Below are positions 31,427 through 40,480 of a stretch of DNA of 50,757 nt, in pieces. The stretch lies in the NCBI GenBank assembly GCA_002494625.1, contig DACH01000014.1, forward strand, positions 1 to 50,757. The letters are read 5' to 3'. How positions within the stretch are numbered: position 1 is the stretch's first letter; each line of letters begins with the position of its first letter. Position numbers and translations under genes: made by a program. Source of the stretch: Archaeoglobus sp. UBA234. GTDB taxonomy: Archaea > Halobacteriota > Archaeoglobi > Archaeoglobales > Archaeoglobaceae. Below the pieces are notes generated by a model. It made no database searches and had not been told where the DNA came from. It saw nothing but the letters and a program-made list of their open reading frames with translations.

Positions 31427-32434
31427 TCATCTATTTTCAGCTGAAAATATGTGTTTCCTTCTTCGAAATACTCTCAATACAGCCTGTATGAAAATTAACA
31501 GCCCTGAAAAAACTCCAATTGGCCAGAAAGCCAGTGCAATGAAAGATACTGACTTGGTTGTGGATGAGATAATGGAAAACAGAAATGCAAAGAGGATGAG
31601 AAGCCTGTAAGAAAAGCCAACTGGAAAATGTATTTTCTTTAAATCGGAGAACCTGAGGTTACGATACAGAAGAAATCCGAAGAAGACATACAGTAGCCAT
31701 ATGCTTAGCTGACCATGAATTTCAGGTATAGCTTCTCTGTTAATTGACAAGCCCAGAACAGCATACATGGAAATTAGCAGGATAAAAAGAACCCTGAACT
31801 CCCTTTTACTGGGCATGAGCTCACGGAAAGAATAGGTGTTTAACCCTTTATACCTCCAGATGTAAATCAATCCGATTATGATGGCAGTATTTGAAACACC
31901 AGATAGCATTGAAATCTCCGGTGATGGAGAGTTTACAGCATGTGAAACCCCGCAGAAAAATGTAAAAATCAGAAGTGAGGCATAGGCTCTTTTCTTTGTT
32001 TTGAATAATCCATAAAACCAGCCGGGCATGCCCTCTATTACTTCGCGAGAGCATGTCAGGAAGGTCTCACCGAGGAGTACGGGGATTATGAATGACATAA
32101 AGGGATGCCAGAAGAAAACAAGAACCAGAAGTTGGAAAACTCCAACTCCTCCAATTAGTATCTGTGGACCCCAGGGTGGCTCCCACAGGACTTTGGTTAT
32201 ATAAGCTTCGTAGAGGCCAAAGACTGCACCCGCTAAAAAAAGTTTGTAGATGTCTGATTTTCCAAACCTGAAAACGAGATGGACTAATATGAGGGTGTGC
32301 AATGTGTAAAGGGGAAAAACAACAAGAATACCCCATGGACTGAAAAAAGGAAAGATTGTTGAACCTGAGACCACTTCTGCGAAGAAAACTGAAAGTGAAC
32401 CAAGAATAAACCAGAAGAAGTACTTTTTCTTCAT
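31427..32434 (-). CDS. Polytopic membrane protein, unknown function
   Basis: 335 residues, about nine to ten predicted membrane helices starting with KKKYFFWFILGSLSVFFAEVV. Loops are short. ITKVLWEPPWGPQ between helices 3 and 4 is the most unusual phrase. The end is basic (RVFRRRKHIFSAENR). I do not recognise the family. It stands between DUF131 and arcS genes, with gaps of about 108 and 121 bases, so it is probably its own transcript. Confidence 0.6.
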   Translation of the reverse strand: MKKKYFFWFILGSLSVFFAEVVSGSTIFPFFSPWGILVVFPLYTLHTLILVHLVFRFGKSDIYKLFLAGAVFGLYEAYITKVLWEPPWGPQILIGGVGVFQLLVLVFFWHPFMSFIIPVLLGETFLTCSREVIEGMPGWFYGLFKTKKRAYASLLIFTFFCGVSHAVNSPSPEISMLSGVSNTAIIIGLIYIWRYKGLNTYSFRELMPSKREFRVLFILLISMYAVLGLSINREAIPEIHGQLSIWLLYVFFGFLLYRNLRFSDLKKIHFPVGFSYRLLILFAFLFSIISSTTKSVSFIALAFWPIGVFSGLLIFIQAVLRVFRRRKHIFSAENR

Positions 32435-32555
32435 TGATAATATTATATTCCAGGCTTATTTAAGACCTATCATCAAAATATTTGAGATTTCTGCACGAGC
32501 GGTTGAATACCAATTAGAGTATGAACCTGTCAAATTTAGAGCTAAATTTAAATTC

Positions 32556-34187
32556 TCACAGCCTTTTTTTCCTTCTTACCTCTACTGCAATACCTTTCTC
32601 TTCTGTTAGCATTTCTTCTCCAGACATGAACGCTCTTCCGACACCAGTAAAGTTATCATTCCTGAAGAAAACTATGTCATTGGGGCGAATTCTACTGTCC
32701 GCCCACTCAACGCCAGAAGAGAAAATCGTACCCTTTGGCTCAAAATCCCCTATCTCAACCAGATTAATTCTCTTTTCAATGAAAACATCTGTAAGCGGGA
32801 TATCAATATCGATCATCCCATAAATCATATCAATTCTTGCAATTCTTTCCTTTCTTCTATAGAATTCCAGATTGGGATATCTACCCCTTATTTTTAAATT
32901 ATCCGCTCCACCCTCCACCTCTGGAATAAAACCGAACTGATATCGCATCATGCTCTCGAATATGGATACATAGAGATCTTTATCCGTTTTCGGAAGCTCT
33001 TCAAGCTCTCTCCTGAGTTTTCTCAGAGATTCTCTTGAAGTAATTCCCTTTTCTGCAGTATAAACTACCTCCACCTCTGCACATGCCTTTTCAACGACTT
33101 TTTTGTAACCACCATCCACATGGGCTATGACCCTCTCAAAACCCTCAGTGAGTTTTGACAGATGTTTTGCAACGAAGTCTACCTCATCATCTGTCCAGAT
33201 TCCTGTAACGGGAGTGTCATAGTTCATTGCAGGATAGAGGAGTTCAAACTCCCTTGGAACAACGAGAGGGGATGATACTATTATCTCATCCACTCTCGAT
33301 GAAAGCTTTCCAATTGCATTTCTTACCGCTTTGTGCGTTCTTGAAAGGAGGTAGGGTTTTTTTGCAGAACAGGGGAGTATGAGGAGATAATCAGTCTTTG
33401 GATTATATGTTTCAGCTACTCTTTTGAGGAAGTAGGAAATTTCAAATCTGCTGAATGACTCCATGGTTGTTGGCAGAACAGTGCTTCTCCTGAACCTGGG
33501 CTGCATTTTTTCGGAAAATTCCGGATGCTTATCAGCCTCCCTGAGCATAACGGTCAGCTCAGGACTGAACTTTGCTTTAGCCTCGATGTAGTTCCTCAGG
33601 TTCTCTTCTCTTATCAGCTCCCTTACTAAAGCAGCCTGTTCGAGGAGTTTGAGAGTGTTATGCTCTTTTAGAAGCTCTGTTACCTCTCGACTACTTTTCT
33701 CAAGTCTCCGGCATGCATCGCAGTGGCATGGTAGCTCCTTCATTTTATCAAAGTTCAAAAATCCCCCCTCATAAAAGTAAATTCGTCTGTGGGCAGCCAT
33801 CAGTGCAGTGGAGTTGTCAAAGAAATCCACACCGAGGTAAACAAGAAAGGCAAGGTTCTGAGGAGTGCATATACCTGTGGCTAAAAGTGGTTTTGTGAAA
33901 TCCTTTGTTCTCAATTCGATTATGCTTTTCACAATTTTTTTTGGTGGGAGAATTGAAAGTCCTGTTGCGGCAATGAAGGTTTCATCCTCAAAGTAAAGTC
34001 TCTCAAATCTCTCTCTATCAAACTCTTTGAGGCTGTAAGGGGCAAACCTCAGTTCTATCCTTTCCAGAATGCTATTTCTGCCCAGAACTGCTGGAGAAAG
34101 GTAACTCTCATCGTCAATTCTGAACTCAGCCACTCTTGCCCAGCCGTCCCTCTTTATGAGATATGTTTCACATTTCATTCTCATCAA
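32556..34187 (-). CDS. arcS: Archaeosine synthase ArcS (TgtA2)
   Basis: 543 residues. TGT-like N-terminal half (about 1-250) without the catalytic dyad; zinc-type HCDACRR. A middle domain carries LILPCSAKKPYLLSRTHKA, the signature for lysine addition to preQ0 in archaeosine synthesis. The C-terminal PUA domain is at about 460-540 (INLVEIGDFEPKGTIFSSGV). It acts on G15 of tRNA after TgtA. Its ATG overlaps the tgtA stop by 4 bases. Confidence 0.93.
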   Translation of the reverse strand: MMRMKCETYLIKRDGWARVAEFRIDDESYLSPAVLGRNSILERIELRFAPYSLKEFDRERFERLYFEDETFIAATGLSILPPKKIVKSIIELRTKDFTKPLLATGICTPQNLAFLVYLGVDFFDNSTALMAAHRRIYFYEGGFLNFDKMKELPCHCDACRRLEKSSREVTELLKEHNTLKLLEQAALVRELIREENLRNYIEAKAKFSPELTVMLREADKHPEFSEKMQPRFRRSTVLPTTMESFSRFEISYFLKRVAETYNPKTDYLLILPCSAKKPYLLSRTHKAVRNAIGKLSSRVDEIIVSSPLVVPREFELLYPAMNYDTPVTGIWTDDEVDFVAKHLSKLTEGFERVIAHVDGGYKKVVEKACAEVEVVYTAEKGITSRESLRKLRRELEELPKTDKDLYVSIFESMMRYQFGFIPEVEGGADNLKIRGRYPNLEFYRRKERIARIDMIYGMIDIDIPLTDVFIEKRINLVEIGDFEPKGTIFSSGVEWADSRIRPNDIVFFRNDNFTGVGRAFMSGEEMLTEEKGIAVEVRRKKRL

Positions 34188-35641
34188 TCCTTTAAGATAA
34201 CCTCTGCATTGTCAGGGAGCTCAATTCTGTGGAGGGAGAGAATCTTGAACCATCTTCTGCTCAGTTCCACTTTGAAGCTTTTGTTGCTGTACTGTTTGAG
34301 AAATTTCAGCAGTCCCTTTAAGCCTTCAAGAATTGCCTCATCTTCCACATACTCATCTTCCGGCATCTCAGCATGACCGGCAGGATAGAACTCTCCAGCA
34401 ACCACCCCAAAGGCAGGAATCAGTTTAAAATCGCTATTTTCTTTAGTTGAGATCAGATAGCTATCCTTCTCCAGCTCCAAGTTCAGCATCCTTTCATGAT
34501 GTCTTTTTATGGATGGTCTGTAGAGTGTTTCAATTCCGGTGTAGAAGAAACCCTGTTTTGAAGACGGATCATAAAGCTCCAGAGTCTCCTCATATTCTTT
34601 TATTATCCTCCAGGCTGAAACAAGATAGGGATGGCCTCTTATCCTGCTCTCTACAAGTTCAAAAAGACTTTTTTCTTTTATAGCCTGTTTTACTGTATTC
34701 AGCTCTTCAAAGGATGCATGAAGGTTGTGGCGAGCAAGTTCGAGTTCTCTCTCTTTTTTTGGCATCTTTCGAAGCTCATCTGGTGTATAGTTGCTGCATA
34801 CAGGGCAGTTGCATGGAAAATAATGCAATTCCTCAAGTTTTTTTGTGCCATAAACAGTCAGATATCTATCATCCTTGGCGTAAAGGGCATAAGCTGCAGA
34901 ATCAAAAAAATCACACCCAAGAGCAGCAGCTATTGAAAAAATCATTGGATGTCCAGCTCCAAAAAGATGAACAGGGGCGGATGGAGGAAGAACGGATTTT
35001 ACCTCCAGTATAATCCTGACCACATCCTGAAATCTGTAACTATCTAAGAGTGGAACCACACCTCCAATTGGGAAAAAGCTTGCGTTGAGCTTTGAAACTT
35101 CTTCAGCACTTTTTCTTCTTAAATCCATGAAAGTTGAACCCTGAATCGGTGCAGAGATAAGTCTATCATCTCCTATTTCTGAATGCAGTTCAATAGCTTC
35201 CCTTTCCCTCTCAAGTGTTACTCTCAGCTCCCTCTCAGCTCTCTCCCTTTCTGAGTAAGGTGGTGTTGGAATATCGAGAGGGACTACAATGTCGGATTTT
35301 ATCCTGTTCTGGAACTCCACAATCGTTTGATTATCGATTTCAACATCTCCATAGACCATCAACTGATAACTGCCGCTATCTGTCATCACAGGGATATCAC
35401 TTTTGATGAGACCATGTACTCCTTTCTCTACTGCAATCTCTCTCAGATTTCTGTTTCTGTAGATAATATAGGAGTTTGTGATAACAGCCTGAGCACCAAT
35501 TTTTTTCATCTCTCCTACATCTATGAAGTTGAGATTGGGATTGATTACAGGCATCAGGGCAGGAGTATCAATAACTCCGCTTGGAGTTTTAAGTCTTCCA
35601 GTTCTGCCCATAACATCCTTGTCTGTTATCTCGAAGTTCAT
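34184..35641 (-). CDS. tgtA: tRNA-guanine(15) transglycosylase, archaeosine
   Basis: 485 residues. It exchanges G15 of tRNA for preQ0. Catalytic Asp lies in MTDSGSYQLMVYGD (D88), the second Asp in VPLDIPTPP, and zinc ligands in FPCNCPVCSNYTP. It has the archaeal C1/C2 domains (to about 485) but no C-terminal PUA domain, which many archaeal TgtA proteins have. ArcS, encoded next, has one. The promoter at 35665-35674 suggests a leaderless mRNA. Confidence 0.95.
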   Translation of the reverse strand: MNFEITDKDVMGRTGRLKTPSGVIDTPALMPVINPNLNFIDVGEMKKIGAQAVITNSYIIYRNRNLREIAVEKGVHGLIKSDIPVMTDSGSYQLMVYGDVEIDNQTIVEFQNRIKSDIVVPLDIPTPPYSERERAERELRVTLEREREAIELHSEIGDDRLISAPIQGSTFMDLRRKSAEEVSKLNASFFPIGGVVPLLDSYRFQDVVRIILEVKSVLPPSAPVHLFGAGHPMIFSIAAALGCDFFDSAAYALYAKDDRYLTVYGTKKLEELHYFPCNCPVCSNYTPDELRKMPKKERELELARHNLHASFEELNTVKQAIKEKSLFELVESRIRGHPYLVSAWRIIKEYEETLELYDPSSKQGFFYTGIETLYRPSIKRHHERMLNLELEKDSYLISTKENSDFKLIPAFGVVAGEFYPAGHAEMPEDEYVEDEAILEGLKGLLKFLKQYSNKSFKVELSRRWFKILSLHRIELPDNAEVILKD

Positions 35642-35664
35642 CCGGTAAAAGGTTGGAAGGGGGA

Positions 35665-35674
35665 GATATAAACC
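35665..35674 (-). promoter_or_regulatory. TATA box of the tgtA-arcS operon
   Basis: Minus-strand GGTTTATATC lies 24-33 bases upstream of the tgtA ATG, with a purine-rich CACAAA stretch before it. The spacing fits a leaderless transcript. Confidence 0.55.
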
Positions 35675-35724
35675 TTTGTGGGGGGAGCAGGAAAAATAAT
35701 TAAATCATTTGTTTAACTCAGGAT

Positions 35725-36234
35725 GTGGAAGTTTTCGTCCTCAGGCTCGGACACAGAAAGGAGAGAGATAAAAGAGTCTCTACCCATGTGGCTCTTACAG
35801 CCAGGGCTTTTGGGGCAAGGGGAATATATTTCAGTAGCAGAGATGATAAACTATTTGAATCGGTCAGAGATGTAGTATCCAGGTGGGGAGGTGACTTTTT
35901 TATTGAGGAAGCAAACTGGAGAAAGCTTTTGAAAGATTTCAATGGTCTCAAAGTTCATCTGACAATGTATGGGATACCTCTTCCTGAGAGGATTGAGGAA
36001 ATAAAAAAGCATAACAGAATACTTGTTGTTGTGGGGGCAGAGAAGGTACCTCCGGAAATATATGAACTGTGTGATATGAACATTGCCATTGGAAATCAAC
36101 CCCACAGTGAGGTGGCAGCCCTTGCTGTTTTTCTTGATAGGGTTTTGGGTAAAACATTTAACCTCAGATTTGAGAATGCGATAGTAGAGGTAATACCCTC
36201 GGAGAAGGGAAAAGTTGTGAAAGAGATTGAATAG
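35725..36234 (+). CDS. tRNA (cytidine(56)-2'-O)-methyltransferase Trm56
   Basis: 169 residues from GTG 35725. SPOUT fold with VFVLRLGHRKERDKRVSTHV at the N-terminus and the AdoMet knot at about 94-133 (ILVVVGAEKVPPEIYEL, NIAIGNQPHSEVAALAV). Modifies C56 in the T-loop of archaeal tRNA. It is divergent from tgtA, placing two tRNA-modifying units side by side. Confidence 0.93.
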   Translation: MEVFVLRLGHRKERDKRVSTHVALTARAFGARGIYFSSRDDKLFESVRDVVSRWGGDFFIEEANWRKLLKDFNGLKVHLTMYGIPLPERIEEIKKHNRILVVVGAEKVPPEIYELCDMNIAIGNQPHSEVAALAVFLDRVLGKTFNLRFENAIVEVIPSEKGKVVKEIE

Positions 36235-36323
36235 CATTCTGAAGGGCAGCCGATTCCTCCAGATTTAATCTGATAATTCGATCCTGACTTTAATTATTTA
36301 AACACACATCTCCACTGACTTTC

Positions 36324-36686
36324 ATGCGTCTCAGGGCACATCATCTCATCTGCCTTCACTTCTTCAGAGGAGAGGGATACACTCAGGCCTATGTTGAAAA
36401 CCTGAGAGGGATATTATCCCGGGCTGAAAGTGAAGAAATTGAGGTGGTTATGGGTGCTGATGAAGTCTGTCAGCCATGTCCACACCTCAGGGAAGGGATA
36501 TGCACCAAAGGGGAGGAACAGATAACAGAACTTGATCTCATTGCAATGAATTTGCTCGGAGTAAAGCCTGGAGATAAGGTTTTGTGGAAGGATATAGAGC
36601 TTTCAGGGATTATGGAGAGGTGGAAGAAGTACGCATGTTTTGACTGCGAGTATAAGGAGATTTGCAGCAGGGATGAGAGGTGGTGA
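36324..36686 (+). CDS. DUF1284 iron-sulfur protein
   Basis: 120 residues. Start RLRAHHLICLHFFRGEGYT is the DUF1284 signature. Cysteines: CQPCPHLREGIC (about 49-60) and YACFDCEYKEIC (about 103-114) likely hold a cluster. Function unknown. A TATA-like AATTATTTAAAC (about 36290-36301) lies 23 bases before the ATG, so the mRNA is probably leaderless. The DUF371 gene follows after one base. Confidence 0.85.
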   Translation: MRLRAHHLICLHFFRGEGYTQAYVENLRGILSRAESEEIEVVMGADEVCQPCPHLREGICTKGEEQITELDLIAMNLLGVKPGDKVLWKDIELSGIMERWKKYACFDCEYKEICSRDERW

Positions 36687-36687
36687 A

Positions 36688-37104
36688 GTGAAGGAGGTGA
36701 TTGCAGCAAAGGGACATCCAAACATCACCGCAAGGCATAGAACAACCTTAGAGATAACCAAGGAGAAAGAGATGTCGTTGAGAGCAGATTGCATAGTTGG
36801 AGTAGAGGCAGAGAAAAGCATCTCTGAACTATCACCGGAGATAAAGGACAGACTGAAAAGGGCTGAGAGGGTTGAGATAGAACTTGAACTTCCTGGTTAT
36901 GGTTTGAAGGAAAAGATAATGGGATTCGGACATGAAGGACTGTTACTCAACCATCCGACCGATATTGTTGTAAGAAAAAGTAGTTTCATATGTGGGAGAA
37001 CACTCTTAATAAAGGCTGACAGGGTAGCGGTGGATCTTGACAGAGAGTTTGTTAAATATCTGAAATACCCTGAAACCGAACTCCTTTTTGTGTTAAGGGT
37101 TTAG
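36688..37104 (+). CDS. DUF371 protein
   Basis: 138 residues from GTG 36688. The frame is open further upstream, but GTG one base after the DUF1284 stop, preceded by GAGGTGG, gives the family start KEVIAAKGHPNITARHRTTL. The core contains CIVGVEAEKSISELSPEIK, GFGHEGLLLNHPTDIVVRKS, and ends with RTLLIKADRVAVDLDREFV. Conserved archaeal protein, beta-rich, of unknown function. Likely cotranscribed with DUF1284. Confidence 0.85.
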   Translation: MKEVIAAKGHPNITARHRTTLEITKEKEMSLRADCIVGVEAEKSISELSPEIKDRLKRAERVEIELELPGYGLKEKIMGFGHEGLLLNHPTDIVVRKSSFICGRTLLIKADRVAVDLDREFVKYLKYPETELLFVLRV

Positions 37105-37142
37105 TGAAATTAATCAGAGTAAACTGAAGTCAAAGTGAGAGC

Positions 37143-38198
37143 ATGCTCTACCTGATCATTGTCACAGGTAGATGCAATTTAAACTGCACCTACTGCGGGG
37201 GCAGTATAAGCAATGATATCATGCCATCGGAGATAACATACTCACTTGAGGATCTTTTTAGCTTCCTTGAAAGAGACTCTGAAGCCTCCATTGCCTTTTA
37301 TGGTGGTGAACCACTTCTGAGAACGGATTTAATCGAGAAGATAGTCCAAGGTACTGAAGTCAGACACTACATTCTGCAAACAAATGGACTTCTTCTTCAC
37401 AGGCTGAGTGACTCGGTTCTGAAAAAGCTGAACACGATTTTAGTATCCGTTGATGGGATTAAAGAGGTAAATGACACCTACAGAGGAGATGTTTACGATA
37501 AAGTGATGGAAAATGTCAATTCAATCAGGAGGAAGTTCAGGGGTGAACTTATAGCAAGGATGGTGGCAACCGAAAAAACCGATATTTTCAGGGATGTTTC
37601 ACATCTACTGAACCATTTTGAGTATGTCCACTGGCAGATAAATGCGGTTTGGGTTGAAGAATCCTTCTACAGGAATTTTAATGGGTGGATTGAGAAGTAT
37701 AAAGAGGGAATAACGAGACTGGTGAAATTCTGGGTTGAGAAGATGGAGACCGGAGTTGTAGTGGGAATAGTTCCCTTTTTAGGGGTTGTATCTTCTTTCC
37801 TCGGTAAAAAACATCCTCATCCTCCATGTGGCTCTGGAGACGACTCCTTCACCATAACAACCGATGGAAGGGTTGTAGCATGCCCGGTGTGTGCTGATCT
37901 TGAGTGGAATCAGGCAGGAGATATCTGGAAAGGCATTATCAGGAAGGATTTTCTTGATATTCAGATGTGCAGTCATTGCAGATATTTCAACATCTGTGGT
38001 GGTAGATGCCTTTTCTTCAGCAGAGAGAGACTATGGAGCCGGGAAAAGATGCAGGCTGTCTGTGATGCGACTATCCATCTTATCGAGGAAATAAAAAGAC
38101 AGATGCCTAAGATTGAAAGGCTCATTGAAAGAGGGGTTGTTGAACCATGCACACTTCACTACCCAGAATATAGAAATACAACAGAGATAATACCTTGA
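37143..38198 (+). CDS. Radical SAM/SPASM enzyme, TIGR04084 (AF1577) type
   Basis: 351 residues. Radical SAM motif TGRCNLNCTYCGG (C11, C15, C18), then YGGEPLLR. C-terminal SPASM Cys pattern: PCGSGDDSFTITTDGRVVAC, CADL, CSHCRYFNICGGRC. This arrangement belongs to enzymes that modify peptides, and the archaeal AF1577 family was named on that ground. No obvious precursor peptide is next to it. It lies 38 bases after DUF371 and 81 before a ribbon-helix-helix gene. Confidence 0.85.
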   Translation: MLYLIIVTGRCNLNCTYCGGSISNDIMPSEITYSLEDLFSFLERDSEASIAFYGGEPLLRTDLIEKIVQGTEVRHYILQTNGLLLHRLSDSVLKKLNTILVSVDGIKEVNDTYRGDVYDKVMENVNSIRRKFRGELIARMVATEKTDIFRDVSHLLNHFEYVHWQINAVWVEESFYRNFNGWIEKYKEGITRLVKFWVEKMETGVVVGIVPFLGVVSSFLGKKHPHPPCGSGDDSFTITTDGRVVACPVCADLEWNQAGDIWKGIIRKDFLDIQMCSHCRYFNICGGRCLFFSRERLWSREKMQAVCDATIHLIEEIKRQMPKIERLIERGVVEPCTLHYPEYRNTTEIIP

Positions 38199-38279
38199 TA
38201 ATATTTAGGGATGATCAGCTTATTTTTGGACTATTATTTTTCGAAAGATTTATCTACAGCGTTCATACCCCTCATCTGG

Positions 38280-38453
38280 ATGCCAAAGGTCAGTGTTGAC
38301 ATTCCCAGAGAACTCTATGATGATTTGATGGAACATGTTGGAGAAGATAAGAAGTTCGTAAATCTCAGTGAAGCAATAAGGACTGCAATAAGAAAGATGC
38401 TTGACCAGCTGGATGAGATTGATAGGAGACACGGGAGGCTGAAAGAAAGATAG
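38280..38453 (+). CDS. Ribbon-helix-helix (CopG-type) DNA-binding protein
   Basis: 57 residues from ATG 38280. Strand PKVSVDIPRELYDDLMEHVG, then NLSEAIRTAIRKMLDQLDEI. The residues upstream in frame (from 38211) do not fit. It lies 12 bases before the YhhQ-type gene, so it may control that gene or itself. It is not paired with a toxin gene. Confidence 0.82.
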   Translation: MPKVSVDIPRELYDDLMEHVGEDKKFVNLSEAIRTAIRKMLDQLDEIDRRHGRLKER

Positions 38454-38465
38454 AGGGGTGATTTA

Positions 38466-39194
38466 ATGCTGATGACCGAATTCATATTCTGGGTAGCTGC
38501 AACTCTCGGGATAATAACTCTGATAGCTTTACTTTCCGAGAAGTTTGGTGTTGAGATTGCAATTGGAATTTATGCGGCGCTGACAGTGGTAGCAAACATA
38601 ATCGCCGTTAAGCTGATAGCAGTGGGGGAGGTTCCTTTACTGGGTATGCTTGTGGGTCCGGCAGGTGTTATAGTTTATGCATCTACATTTCTGATAACGG
38701 ATATTATTGGAGAAATATATGGAAAGGAATACGGGAAGAAAGCAGTATTAACTGGACTTGCAGCAAATGTTGTGGCTGTAATCTCGATACTGATTGCCCT
38801 TCAGTGGAGTCCAGCTCCATTCATGTCAGCCGAGATGCTTGAGAGTTTCGAGAGAGTTCTCGGGTTAGCTCCAAGGGTTGTAGTGGCTTCAGTTATCGCC
38901 TATGCCATTTCCCAGACTCATGATGTCTATGCCTTCCACTTCTGGAAAAGCAAAACGAAGGGAAGATTCCTCTGGCTGAGGAACAACGCATCAACAATGG
39001 TCTCCCAGTTAATTGACACAGTACTTTTCATAACAATAGCTTTCTATGGAATTTTCCCATTGGATGCAGTTATGGCGATGATTGCAGGACAGTATGTTCT
39101 GAAGCTTGCAATAGCTGTTGTGGACACACCCTTCATGTATATAGCCGTTTATACCTGGAGAAGTTTGGGAACAGAAACTCGGGCTGTTGACTGA
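38466..39194 (+). CDS. YhhQ/COG1738 queuosine-precursor-type transporter
   Basis: 242 residues, six or seven membrane helices. Family phrases: YAALTVVANIIAVKL, YASTFLITDIIGEIYGKEYG, and NNASTMVSQLIDTVLFITIA. In bacteria the family imports preQ0/preQ1. In an archaeon it would supply preQ0 for archaeosine, and tgtA-arcS lie 3 kb away. GGGGTGAT is the ribosome-binding site. Confidence 0.9.
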   Translation: MLMTEFIFWVAATLGIITLIALLSEKFGVEIAIGIYAALTVVANIIAVKLIAVGEVPLLGMLVGPAGVIVYASTFLITDIIGEIYGKEYGKKAVLTGLAANVVAVISILIALQWSPAPFMSAEMLESFERVLGLAPRVVVASVIAYAISQTHDVYAFHFWKSKTKGRFLWLRNNASTMVSQLIDTVLFITIAFYGIFPLDAVMAMIAGQYVLKLAIAVVDTPFMYIAVYTWRSLGTETRAVD

Positions 39195-39216
39195 ACCTTT
39201 TTATTTTGATTTTCCA
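39195..39216 (+). terminator. T-rich tract after the YhhQ-type gene
   Basis: Three T runs follow the stop codon, in the 38-base gap to the convergent gene at 39233. No hairpin. Confidence 0.4.
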
Positions 39217-39232
39217 ACTCTCAAAGCAACTC

Positions 39233-40168
39233 TCAACCAACGAACTCACTCATCACATCAAGCTCATTCAGAACGGAAACATCCCGGTCTATCTGCTCTA
39301 TCAGGTTTTCTGATGGTTTTCCATGGTAGAATATTATATGCTCTGGATTGCAGTGCTCTATCATGCTGAGAATCCCATTGAAATCGAGATGGTCACTGAC
39401 AACTATTCTCGGGAATCTGTAAAACTTCTGAGCAGTCAGAACATATCTGTTGCCTTTATAGGAATATAGATTTCTGGGAGATACGAGCTTCACATCGCCT
39501 TTTTCTACCACATCGATATCAAAGAGTCTGCACAACTCGGAAATCCTTTCTTCTCCAGCAACTTCAAATCCATTTTCAAGCAGTATTCTGGCTGTTCTCT
39601 GGGCTTTTCCGACAGGATAAACACCGAAGGTTGAATTCCTCGCACACTCAATCAGTCTGTCAATTTCCTCTTCGAAGATGAAATCAGGATTGCCATATGT
39701 GGCTTCAGTTATGAGAACATCACATTCAGGAAGCTTTCTGTAGTCCTTCACATCCCCTGTTACGAGAATTCTGCACTCACCCTTTATGAGAAAAGCTGTG
39801 GAACCGAACATGTGATCTGTTGAATAGGTTTTGACTTTGAAATCACCAAGTCTGAAAGTCTCACCAACGCTGAAAATATCCCCTTGAAATCTCTTTCCGG
39901 ATATAGCAGAGAGAATATCTGCCGTCTCGATTGATGCGAGTGAAAAGGGATTGCTCATGTTGTTCTGCCCGTAGTGGTCTGAATGAGCATGGGTTATCAG
40001 GTTGAAATACTTGTAGTTTTCCTGCTCGTATCCTCTGTAGGAGTCAATATGAATGTCGGTTATGTTTCCGGCATTGAATCTGAGTGTGAGGTGGGGTTTT
40101 GAGCCTCTTTTTGATTTCCTTCTGAAGGGGAGAAAGCCGTAGCTTTCGAGAAAGAAAAGAGATTTCAT
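39233..40168 (-). CDS. Metallo-beta-lactamase-fold exonuclease-like protein
   Basis: 311 residues. Metal motif LITHAHSDHYG (H-x-H-x-DH, about 58-68), VTGDVKDYR, and TEATYGNPDF with the acidic ligand. The order of motifs resembles COG1236 predicted mRNA 3'-end processing exonucleases, but the beta-CASP domain is short. The end FYHGKPSENLI holds the last His. Cytoplasmic nucleic acid hydrolysis is likely; substrate unknown. A tiny Cys-containing frame ends 4 bases upstream. Confidence 0.78.
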   Translation of the reverse strand: MKSLFFLESYGFLPFRRKSKRGSKPHLTLRFNAGNITDIHIDSYRGYEQENYKYFNLITHAHSDHYGQNNMSNPFSLASIETADILSAISGKRFQGDIFSVGETFRLGDFKVKTYSTDHMFGSTAFLIKGECRILVTGDVKDYRKLPECDVLITEATYGNPDFIFEEEIDRLIECARNSTFGVYPVGKAQRTARILLENGFEVAGEERISELCRLFDIDVVEKGDVKLVSPRNLYSYKGNRYVLTAQKFYRFPRIVVSDHLDFNGILSMIEHCNPEHIIFYHGKPSENLIEQIDRDVSVLNELDVMSEFVG

Positions 40169-40172
40169 CAGC

Positions 40173-40235
40173 TCAGCTCCTCTTTTTTGGTTTGAAGCAT
40201 ATCATGCAATCTCTGCATTTATCCCTCATTTTCAT
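40173..40235 (-). CDS. Possible 20-residue Cys-rich leader peptide
   Basis: ATG 40235 to TGA 40173 encodes MRDKCRDCMICFKPKKRS after MK, with a C-x2-C-x2-C cluster and basic end. It ends 4 bases before the ATG at 40168, a spacing that fits translational coupling. A TATA-like AAAATTTTTTAAG lies 25-40 bases upstream. It may be a metal- or redox-responsive leader or chance. Confidence 0.35.
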   Translation of the reverse strand: MKMRDKCRDCMICFKPKKRS

Positions 40236-40275
40236 GGTTCCTACTGGTAAAATCGGGGCTTAAAAAATTTTTGAG

Positions 40276-40476
40276 CTATTCAATATTGATTCTTTTTATT
40301 TCTTTTTTCTCAGGAGTTATTTTCTTTTCAAGCTCATCAATCTTTTCAATCTGGAATTCAATAGCTCTCTTAAAAGCCATCAGGAACTCCCTGTATGATT
40401 GAAAGAGATGCTTTCTAACATCTTCAGGTAGAACCTCGTCAATTTCAGGGAGTTTTATTTTAATTTCCTTTGCCAT
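40276..40476 (-). CDS. Small helical protein next to Get3/ArsA-like ATPase
   Basis: 66 residues, charged and helical: LPEIDEVLPEDVRKHLFQSY, REFLMAFKRAIEFQIEKIDE with a probable coiled coil near the end. It begins 4 bases after the ATPase gene stop, so the two share a transcript. I do not know the family. A binding partner or adaptor of the ATPase is an inference from the coupling. Confidence 0.65.
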   Translation of the reverse strand: MAKEIKIKLPEIDEVLPEDVRKHLFQSYREFLMAFKRAIEFQIEKIDELEKKITPEKKEIKRINIE

Positions 40477-40480
40477 TTTC

